A stretch of DNA of 64,000 nt from Pseudovibrio ascidiaceicola. GTDB lineage: Bacteria > Pseudomonadota > Alphaproteobacteria > Rhizobiales > Stappiaceae. The number at the start of each line of letters is the position of its first letter. Positions within the stretch are counted from its first letter, which is position 1. Location of the stretch: positions 329,576 to 393,575 of the forward strand of contig NZ_FOSK01000002.1 of the NCBI RefSeq assembly GCF_900114245.1. Reading direction: 5' to 3'. Below are positions 57,943 to 64,000 of the stretch, in pieces. The position numbers and the translations under genes are program-made. Below the pieces are notes generated by a model. That model was given only the letters and a program-made list of their open reading frames with translations, searched no databases and was not told where the DNA came from.

Positions 57943-57984
57943 GGTTTCGTCCTGTTCTCTTATCTTTAGTCATCCACTTACGCT

Positions 57985-59481
57985 TTAGAAGCGTGGAATA
58001 TCCGGGAATGGCAACTGGCCTTGATGTACGTGCATGAAGCCAAGCTCCGCACAGCGATGAAGGACCGGGAACATCTTGCCCGGATTGAGAAGCTGCTTTT
58101 CATCAAACGCGCACTTCACACGTTGCTGCTGTTTCAGGTCATCCTCAGAGTACATTTCCGGCATGAGATCGCGTTTCTCAATACCGACGCCATGTTCTCC
58201 TGTGAGGACACCGCCCACTTTTACGCAGAGGCGCAGGATATCTGCGCCAAAGGCTTCTGCTGCTGCCAGCTCGCCGGGAATATTAGCGTCATAAAGAATG
58301 AGTGGATGCAAGTTTCCATCACCTGCGTGGAACACGTTAGCGACACGTAATCCGTGTTTCTCACTCAGCTCCTGCATCTCCTGCAGGACTTGTGGCAGAG
58401 CTGCGCGTGGAATGGTGCCGTCCATGCACAAATAATCCGGCGAAATACGGCCCACTGCCGGGAAAGCTGCCTTGCGCCCTGCCCAGAATGTATTGCGCTC
58501 CTCTTCTGATTGAGAGACGCGCAGGTAAGATGAGCCGTTCTTTTCTGCGATTGCACTGACACGCTTGAGCAAGTCATCAACTTCTGCTTCAGGGCCGTCC
58601 AGTTCCACGATCATGAGGGCATCGACATCCAGCGGATATCCGGCATGTACGAAGTCCTCGGCAGCATCAATGGCGAGCTTGTCCATTAGCTCCATGCCAC
58701 CGGGGATGATGCCCGCTCCGATGATTTCAGCAACACATTTGCCGGCTGTTTCTGAGGTTGGGAAGCCAATCAGGGCAGCGCGTGCTGTTTCCGGTTTTTG
58801 TAGAACGCGGACAGTGACTTCAGTGACAACGGCAAGCAATCCTTCGGACCCTGTAAGCAGGGCCAGCAAGTCGTAGGCCTCAGAATCCAGATGTTTGCCG
58901 CCGAGGCGGATCACCTCTCCAGTGATGAGAACGATCTCCAGCCCCAACAGGTTGTTGGTGGTCAAACCGTATTTGAGGGAGTGCACTCCGCCTGAATTTT
59001 CTGCGATGTTGCCACCAATGGAACAGGCTATCTGGGAGGATGGATCTGGGGCATAATAGAAACCATCCTGCTGTACAGCCGTCGTAATCCCCAGGTTCGT
59101 CACACCCGGCTGGGTCACAACTGCCCGGTTTTCCAGATCTATTTCCAAAATCCGATTAAATTTCATCATGGACAGCAAAACGCCGTCTTCCAGCGGTAAT
59201 GCGCCGCCAGACAGGGAGGTACCGGCGCCACGAGGCACCACCTTTACATCGTTGTCATAGCAGTACTTGAGCACTCGCGAGACCTGATCCACTGTCTCAG
59301 GCAGAACCACCACAAGCGGCAGTTGGCGATATGCGGTCAAGGCATCCGTCTCGTAGGGACGCATCTCGACTTCATCGCAGATAACACCTTCTCCACGCAC
59401 GATTTTTTGCAAATCAGCGACGATTTTGGAGCGTTTTTTTAGTGTTTCTTGTGATGGTTTTGGCATCGCGATTGCTGCCAT
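57985..59481 (-). CDS. glcD: Glycolate oxidase subunit GlcD
   Basis: The 498-residue flavoprotein oxidises glycolate (and D-lactate) to glyoxylate. The FAD-binding region reads VVPRGAGTSLSGGALP, and SIGGNIAENSGGVHSLKYG follows. The C-terminal FAD-oxidase domain contains NVFHAGDGNLHPLILYD and GEHGVGIEKRDLM with the conserved His, and ends LLNPGKMFP. A strong GGAGGGAGG ribosome site precedes the ATG. It heads glcDEF, so the cell can use glycolate released by phytoplankton. Confidence 0.96.
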   Translation of the reverse strand: MAAIAMPKPSQETLKKRSKIVADLQKIVRGEGVICDEVEMRPYETDALTAYRQLPLVVVLPETVDQVSRVLKYCYDNDVKVVPRGAGTSLSGGALPLEDGVLLSMMKFNRILEIDLENRAVVTQPGVTNLGITTAVQQDGFYYAPDPSSQIACSIGGNIAENSGGVHSLKYGLTTNNLLGLEIVLITGEVIRLGGKHLDSEAYDLLALLTGSEGLLAVVTEVTVRVLQKPETARAALIGFPTSETAGKCVAEIIGAGIIPGGMELMDKLAIDAAEDFVHAGYPLDVDALMIVELDGPEAEVDDLLKRVSAIAEKNGSSYLRVSQSEEERNTFWAGRKAAFPAVGRISPDYLCMDGTIPRAALPQVLQEMQELSEKHGLRVANVFHAGDGNLHPLILYDANIPGELAAAEAFGADILRLCVKVGGVLTGEHGVGIEKRDLMPEMYSEDDLKQQQRVKCAFDEKQLLNPGKMFPVLHRCAELGFMHVHQGQLPFPDIPRF

Positions 59482-59821
59482 CAGGCCTCCCTCCTGAGTT
59501 GTGATTTGAAACTATATTTCCAAGCCGCCAACCCAACCGTTCTTACTGAATACAATGGCTGAGACTCTCACAATTTATGCAAAGATAAAAGCCGCATTAA
59601 GTCTATTGTCGCCCACGAAACAACGGCTTCAGTTTTTGGTGAGTTTGACTCAAAGCAAGTTATTTTCAGTCGTTTATGCTTATGATCAATTCCGTCCGCG
59701 ACAATATGCCGTAACAATATATACGAAGGTAACGTCGAATCTATGGGAACTGCCCCATGAGTTAGACTATGTTGTTCTCTATTCGCGGTTATCTCTTAGG
59801 ATATAGTGGGAAGGATAAAAT
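59482..59821. other. Divergent intergenic region (glcD / cytochrome c)
   Basis: 340 bases. An 83-codon open frame at 59555-59806 has no ribosome site and no recognisable features and is judged non-coding. No glcC regulator gene or clear operator is seen. Confidence 0.5.
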
Positions 59822-60220
59822 ATGAAGCAGTTTGGCGTCGTTGCAGCGCTTGCATTGCTGTTGAGTTCCGGTGCGGCATTCGCTGAAGGCGATGTTGCTA
59901 AGGGCGCAAAAGTTTTCAAAAAATGTAAGGCTTGTCATGCTGTTGGTGAAAAAGCCAAGAACAAGGTAGGACCTAAACTCAACGGCATCATCGATGCTGG
60001 TTGGGGTGAAGTTGAAGGCTACAAGTATTCCAAACCTCTTCTGGCAGGTAAAGAAGAAGGTAAAGCTTGGGACGCAGCTACCCTGGACGCATACCTTACA
60101 AAACCGAAGAAAGTTATCCCGAAAGGTAAGATGGCTTTCGCTGGTCTTAAGAAAGAAAAGCAGCGTCAGGACGTTATCGCGTACCTCGCTCAGTTCAATA
60201 AAGACGGCTCCAAGAAATAA
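59822..60220 (+). CDS. Soluble periplasmic cytochrome c (c2/class I type)
   Basis: The 132-residue protein has a signal peptide ending in AAFA and the haem motif CKACH (about residues 36-40). VGPKLNGI, YKYSKPLL and the axial Met in IPKGKMAFAGLKKEKQRQDVIAYL follow. The class I pattern is complete. It carries electrons between the bc1 complex and terminal oxidases. GGAAGGA lies eight bases before the ATG, and a terminator follows. Confidence 0.94.
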   Translation: MKQFGVVAALALLLSSGAAFAEGDVAKGAKVFKKCKACHAVGEKAKNKVGPKLNGIIDAGWGEVEGYKYSKPLLAGKEEGKAWDAATLDAYLTKPKKVIPKGKMAFAGLKKEKQRQDVIAYLAQFNKDGSKK

Positions 60221-60247
60221 TTGGATTCCAGAGATTCTAAAGATCGG

Positions 60248-60273
60248 GGGTCGCAGTTCTGCGGCCCTTTTTT
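60248..60273 (+). terminator. Intrinsic terminator after cytochrome c
   Basis: Stem GGGTCGCAG/CTGCGGCCC with one G-T pair, followed by a T-run. Confidence 0.87.
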
Positions 60274-60286
60274 ATTTGGCCTACCC

Positions 60287-60733
60287 TCATCCTTCTGCCT
60301 TACGCACCATCTTGTTTGCGAGGATTGGGATGCCGTTATAGTCGGTCATGAACTCGTTGGTAATGACAAAACCAAATTGCTCATAGAGCCGCTTTGCGGG
60401 GTAGTTGGATTTGGCGACATAGAGAGTTGCTTCGCCCTCAGCCCTATCCAGCATGTGTTGCATGAGCGTTCTGCCAATGCCCTTGCCTCTGCCTTTCGGG
60501 TGGACGAACAATGATCTCAGATCAGCTCCATCCTGAGCTGCATAAGCCAACATTTTCTCTTCTTCATAAACTGAGATTTGTGACGTGATGAGACTCGTAT
60601 ACCGCTTAGGGTCCTGTTCAAGCGGGAGTAACTCAAACTGCTTATCTTCATAGGCAAACTCATCAAGTTTGGACTTTGCGTAAATATCTAGCACAGCTGG
60701 AAGGTCCGCTTCCTGATACGGTCTGATCATCAT
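60287..60733 (-). CDS. GNAT-family N-acetyltransferase
   Basis: The 148-residue protein has MIRPYQEADLPAVLDIY at its start, the acetyl-CoA loop LFVHPKGRGKGIGRTLMQHML, and LYVAKSNYPAKRLYEQFGFV. The substrate is unknown. It is a single gene converging on the cytochrome gene. Confidence 0.88.
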   Translation of the reverse strand: MMIRPYQEADLPAVLDIYAKSKLDEFAYEDKQFELLPLEQDPKRYTSLITSQISVYEEEKMLAYAAQDGADLRSLFVHPKGRGKGIGRTLMQHMLDRAEGEATLYVAKSNYPAKRLYEQFGFVITNEFMTDYNGIPILANKMVRKAEG

Positions 60734-60869
60734 TCAACTCTTTCTAAGTATATATGTTTTTCGGTTCCCTTATAATTTGATGGCAGGCAATTGAGGTGAC
60801 TTTGTGCGCCTGCTTTTGATTGTAGTGTAGTACAGTCCAATTGCAGAATAAAACTCGGTCATTTCATGC

Positions 60870-60899
60870 AAAAAGGGATGCATGAAGCACCCCTTTTTT
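60870..60899. terminator. Terminator after nfsB
   Basis: A 12-bp stem with one mismatch (60870-60881 with 60887-60898) has A-run and T-run ends, so it can act on the minus strand after nfsB. Confidence 0.75.
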
Positions 60900-60919
60900 G
60901 GCGTTAAGTACAAAGCTGA

Positions 60920-61582
60920 TTAAGCCAGTTCTGTGAAGATTTCACCTTCTGGGAGGCGGGATTTTGGGAGGGCGGCGTTGAAGTCGCTTTCGTGACGATG
61001 GCCGAGGGCAATCAAAGCAACGGCGCGGTAGCCTTTTTCGGTGAGGCCGAACTCTTCGTCCAGTGCTTGTGCATCTACGCCTTCAATCGGCACTGCATCA
61101 ATGCCCAGCGCACCTGCACCCAGAAGGATGGTTCCCATGTTGAGGTAGACCTGTTTTTCCATCCAATGGTCAGCGTCTTTCAACTGGTCACGATGAATGC
61201 CAACAAAGGTGGCACGGCCTGCTTTAACTGTCTCTTTTACAGCTGGGTCAGCGAAGCGTTTGTCTTGTTCTTCCGCTTCCAGTAGACGGTCCAGATATTC
61301 ATCAGAGATGTCTGTTCTTACGCAGAAAACGATGACGTGGGAGGAGTTGAGCACCTTGCCGTTGTTGAAGGAGAACATGCCCTGTGTTCCCTTTGAAACG
61401 CGCTCGCGCCCTGCCGGTGTATCTGCGATGATAAAGTGCCATGGCTGTGAGTTGACGCTGGATGGGCTAAAGCGAAGCAGAGATTTAATATGGTCAAACT
61501 GCTCTGCAGAGATCTGCTTTGCAGGATCAAATTCCTTGGTGGAATAGCGGCTTAGCGCGACGTTTTTCAAGTTCATGCTCAT
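60920..61582 (-). CDS. nfsB: Oxygen-insensitive NAD(P)H nitroreductase, NfsB type
   Basis: The 220-residue flavoprotein follows E. coli NfsB closely: ALSRYSTKEFDPAKQI, LLRFSPSSVNSQPWHFIIADT, HVIVFCVRTD, MEKQVYLNMGTILLGAGALGIDAVPIEG and FGLTEKGYRAVALIALGHR, ending LPKSRLP. It binds FMN and reduces nitroaromatics, quinones or flavins using NAD(P)H. It is monocistronic. Confidence 0.93.
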   Translation of the reverse strand: MSMNLKNVALSRYSTKEFDPAKQISAEQFDHIKSLLRFSPSSVNSQPWHFIIADTPAGRERVSKGTQGMFSFNNGKVLNSSHVIVFCVRTDISDEYLDRLLEAEEQDKRFADPAVKETVKAGRATFVGIHRDQLKDADHWMEKQVYLNMGTILLGAGALGIDAVPIEGVDAQALDEEFGLTEKGYRAVALIALGHRHESDFNAALPKSRLPEGEIFTELA

Positions 61583-61779
61583 TTTCCGGTTTCTTGTTCT
61601 AAGTGATGTTCTGACCGGAAGATAACCATTAGTTTCTTCTTAGCAAGTACGCACAAAAAATGCACATAGGCACAAAATGTATACTATTGGCTCTGTATCC
61701 GACACCTCATAGATCATTACCGCTGTCCGAGCTTTACCTGCCTCCTATCAAGATCAAAATCTTGGATACTATCTGCACG

Positions 61780-62556
61780 TTATCTTGATTGTGCAAAGCA
61801 TCGAACGAAGTCAATTTCCATCCAAGAATCTTGTTCTGGTGTCTTTGGGCCACTGTGAGGAAACTCATAGAAATTCAACATAAGCTGCATTGGATAATTC
61901 GGAGATTGAGAGGTCGTTGTAGCCAGTTCACCATCGATGAAAAACTCGATCTTACCTGGAGACCAATCCATCGAATAGACGTGCCAATCAGCGACATCGA
62001 TGGGCAAAACGCTATCGTCGAATTCATCTTTGAGGAGCGGGTCATTAATGCGTTTTATTCCGCGTCCGACTTGAGCTTCTTTTGCTGCCGCACTCTTGCC
62101 AAAAATCTCAAAGACCGTAATTTCTCCAGAATGTGCAGGCTGATCTTCAAAGCCGATCAGCCACAACGCGGCCAGGTTCCATGGTTTCAATTTTGTACGA
62201 ACGCGTATATCGAGCCTACAATAATGCGGTAAAAACAATCGCATTTCAGGAACTTCAGATTTTACTATGAGCCCATCCCGAAACCGATGCTGCCCATAGG
62301 GGCTGTTGAGATCGCCAGCAAAATGCCCGGTCTGGAGACCTGATACTTTGTTTTCTCCATCAAACTCAGGCGACCAACATTGCTGGTTTTCAGAGATGAA
62401 CAAACGCAGTCTTTCATCCGTTATCTCATAATTCGCCGCAGATAATTCCAAGGAACTCCAATGAGGGAGGTAGTTGGGCAACCATTTACTTCTATCAAGA
62501 ACGGGAACATCAAAGTTGTCTTCAAAGATGAGCTTGAAGTTTGGTTGGAGATTCAT
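61780..62556 (-). CDS. GH16-like protein with altered catalytic motif
   Basis: The 258-residue protein has the jelly-roll pattern of family 16 glycoside hydrolases: FEDNFDVPVLDRSKW, WWxP-type boundaries, LDIRVRTKLKPWNLAALWLIG, and WHVYSMDWSPGKIEFFIDGELA. The catalytic ExDxxE motif reads EITVFE (E145, T147, E150), so nucleophile and acid/base positions are kept but the middle Asp is Thr. No signal peptide is obvious. Activity on a beta-glucan is uncertain. It is divergent from the LutA-like gene. Confidence 0.82.
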   Translation of the reverse strand: MNLQPNFKLIFEDNFDVPVLDRSKWLPNYLPHWSSLELSAANYEITDERLRLFISENQQCWSPEFDGENKVSGLQTGHFAGDLNSPYGQHRFRDGLIVKSEVPEMRLFLPHYCRLDIRVRTKLKPWNLAALWLIGFEDQPAHSGEITVFEIFGKSAAAKEAQVGRGIKRINDPLLKDEFDDSVLPIDVADWHVYSMDWSPGKIEFFIDGELATTTSQSPNYPMQLMLNFYEFPHSGPKTPEQDSWMEIDFVRCFAQSR

Positions 62557-62771
62557 GCAGATGCCTTCACATAATGAATAAATGAAATTGCTGTCGCGAA
62601 TTTGCGGCCTCAGGTTTTGCTCAAAGTATCACACTGCCGACAGTTAGTTTAAGGTGGTGTCCTCAAACCTAAGCAATCTCTTTAAGCATTGAAGTCCCCT
62701 TCGAATTGTGGCAGGCAGGTTTGAGCGAATTCATTTATGCATTGCTCAGAATCTGCAGGACTTTTCTTTTC

Positions 62772-63587
62772 ATGGCCCGACAAAGACGCCCCAAATATAA
62801 GAAGGATGCTCGGGTCGGTTTGTTTGTTTCCTGCACTACCAATCTCTTTCGCCCTTCCCTGATAAAAGCTGCAGTTCATCTGCTGGATAGAGCTGGTTAT
62901 GAGATTGAAGCACCGAGCATTCAGAGTTGTTGCGGGCTTGTGTCGCTGCGCTCCAATGAACTGGAGGATGCGCGGGATTTGGCGAAGGAGGTGATTTCGC
63001 AGTTTGGCCACTACGACTATGTGGCTGTGCTTTCGCCGTTTTGTGCCAAGGTATTTGAGCGGGCCTATGCGCCTCTCCTCTCGGAGCAGTCTGAGGAACT
63101 GGCGAAGATCACGACCAAGTTTACGCGCAAATGCTTTGAGGTGTCTGATTTGCTGCTGGCTGCACCTGAGTTTGGGCAGAGCTTGCAGGGTTTTGCAGGT
63201 AAGGTTGCGTTTCTGGATGTGTCAGATGCACCAAATCTGTTTGGCAGTCAGGTGGCTTCCCGCACTTTGCTGGGTCAGATGGAGCAAGTCAGCGTTGTTG
63301 ACCTGCCGCAGATTTGCGCTTCTCAAGTGAAAGGCGCTCCAGAGGGGACGATCTCTCCCGAACTGGGGGCCGGTGATCTGAGTGGTTTGCTGCACGCTGT
63401 GCGCTCATGCGGGGCTGGCACGCTCGTCTCGACAGACCTGACGCTTCTGATGGAGCTTTCTACCCATCTGCGCCGCTATGGGTCTGCCATTGAGCTCAGA
63501 CCTGTTCTAGAGGTTCTGGCAGGCGATATCCAGTCTATGCCGATTGGCTTGAGTGCCCGTGTGATGGCTGGTCAGTCCGTCCTCTGA
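62772..63587 (+). CDS. LutA/YkgE-like (Fe-S)-oxidoreductase with degenerate second half
   Basis: The 271-residue protein resembles the LutA subunit of L-lactate oxidation. The first Cys-rich repeat is intact (VGLFVSCTTNLFRPSLIKAAVHLLDRAGYEI ... SIQSCCGLVSLRS). In the second repeat the expected HxSCH reads DVSDA and the CCGFGG is replaced by ICASQVK-type sequence. LutB and LutC are absent here. It may bind only one cluster or serve another role. The ATG at 62772 has AGGA ten bases upstream; a GTG at 62706 also opens the frame. Confidence 0.78.
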   Translation: MARQRRPKYKKDARVGLFVSCTTNLFRPSLIKAAVHLLDRAGYEIEAPSIQSCCGLVSLRSNELEDARDLAKEVISQFGHYDYVAVLSPFCAKVFERAYAPLLSEQSEELAKITTKFTRKCFEVSDLLLAAPEFGQSLQGFAGKVAFLDVSDAPNLFGSQVASRTLLGQMEQVSVVDLPQICASQVKGAPEGTISPELGAGDLSGLLHAVRSCGAGTLVSTDLTLLMELSTHLRRYGSAIELRPVLEVLAGDIQSMPIGLSARVMAGQSVL

Positions 63588-63866
63588 TTCCCCTGGGTCG
63601 ACGCCGAAACTTGCGCAGGGATTGTGGTTCCTGGTGCTGCTTGTGAAAAACACAAATTCTGCATGACGGGAATTACTGCTTAAGGCCAGTGATTTGTCTC
63701 TTAAATCCATTAAATTCCTCAGAATGCCCTTACAAATGTTGTAGTTCTGCGTATTGCTGAGTAGTGTGCGCGGCAACTGGCCAAGGCCATGGTCCGGCTT
63801 TGTTGCCAGTTCACAGTGTGAGGCACTTTGTCTCCCCTATCTGCTGTTACACAGGAGCCTATAAAA

Positions 63867-64000
63867 ATGGGAAAGCTCAAGCCGGGCGTCATCTTTGGTG
63901 AAGACTACAAAACCCTGATTGAAGCATGCCGCGAAGGTAAGTTCGCCTTGCCTGCGGTTAACGTTGTTGGAACGGACTCCATCAACGCAGTTCTTGAAGC
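63867..64000 (+). CDS. fbaA: Class II fructose-bisphosphate aldolase, N-terminal fragment (3' end outside window)
   Basis: The first 44 codons (MGKLKPGVIFGEDYK ... FALPAVNVVGTDSINAVLEA) match the N-terminus of zinc-dependent class IIA aldolases, in particular the F-A-L-P-A-V-N-x-V-G-T-D-S-I-N-A-V-L signature of FbaA. It interconverts fructose 1,6-bisphosphate and triose phosphates. CAGGAG lies before the ATG. The gene runs off the window. Confidence 0.95.
   Translation, partial: MGKLKPGVIFGEDYKTLIEACREGKFALPAVNVVGTDSINAVLE

Noticed and set aside
59555-59806. 83-codon plus-strand frame before cytochrome c
   Set aside because: No ribosome site, no recognisable domain, and it lies in the divergent promoter region.
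63775-63811. Inverted repeat AACTGGC/GCCAGTT upstream of fbaA
   Set aside because: Arms of seven bases with a 23-base spacer are too weak to call an operator; I could not match it to a known carbon regulator site.

Overview
The window is a piece of an alphaproteobacterial chromosome with roughly 50% GC. Gene order and protein style fit the marine Hyphomicrobiales/Stappiaceae, something Pseudovibrio-like. This is judged from an alphaproteobacterial-type porin, a MutL carrying its own endonuclease motif, CheZ-type phosphatases, the hisS-hisZ-hisG operon, the lspA/M16-peptidase block and RTX proteins. The species assignment is inference. No rRNA, tRNA, CRISPR array, phage or insertion sequence was recognised. 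The window opens in the C-terminal tail of a probable rRNA pseudouridine synthase and ends 134 bases into class II fructose-bisphosphate aldolase.

Left third (1-25.6 kb) is mostly housekeeping. It holds rsmD, an outer-membrane porin after a long AT-rich leader, mutL, an HAD hydrolase, a cheY-cheZ pair, a MaoC hydratase, ribF with two tandem EamA exporters, ileS-lspA, a lipoprotein and an M16 peptidase pair (one active, one lacking the zinc motif). A degenerate EAL protein lies divergent from a sigma-54 activator, then a secreted protein, then groES-groEL behind a perfect CIRCE element and a heat-shock-type promoter.

Middle (25.6-43.2 kb) is accessory and regulatory. It has small unknowns, two direct repeats bracketing a secreted-protein gene, a GC-rich structured non-coding stretch, a sugar-porter MFS gene, periplasmic msrA and a PQQ-type sugar dehydrogenase. 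A minus-strand cluster of Crp-family regulator, degenerate globin, thioesterase and group III truncated haemoglobin follows, with a perfect CRP-type palindrome upstream. Next is a three-gene envelope-glycosylation operon (GT2-GtrA fusion, GT39, degenerate ChbG/HpnK-like protein), then hisS-hisZ-hisG.

Right third (43.2-64 kb) starts with two tandem RTX genes, the first of 1579 residues, that share leader and terminator sequences. They are followed by acetyltransferases, DNA-3-methyladenine glycosylase I, a second CheZ-like gene, an L,D-transpeptidase, a membrane-anchored winged-helix protein, a lipoprotein, the glcDEF glycolate oxidase operon, a cytochrome c, an NfsB-type nitroreductase, a GH16-like protein with an altered active site, a half-degenerate LutA-like protein and the start of fbaA.

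The most interesting material is (i) the Crp/globin cluster with its haem-ligand-less globin paralogue, (ii) the tandem RTX pair with a recent 696-bp internal duplication, (iii) the degenerate deacetylase-like protein in the glycosyltransferase operon, and (iv) the repeat-flanked gene and structured non-coding stretch at 26.9-28.1 kb.
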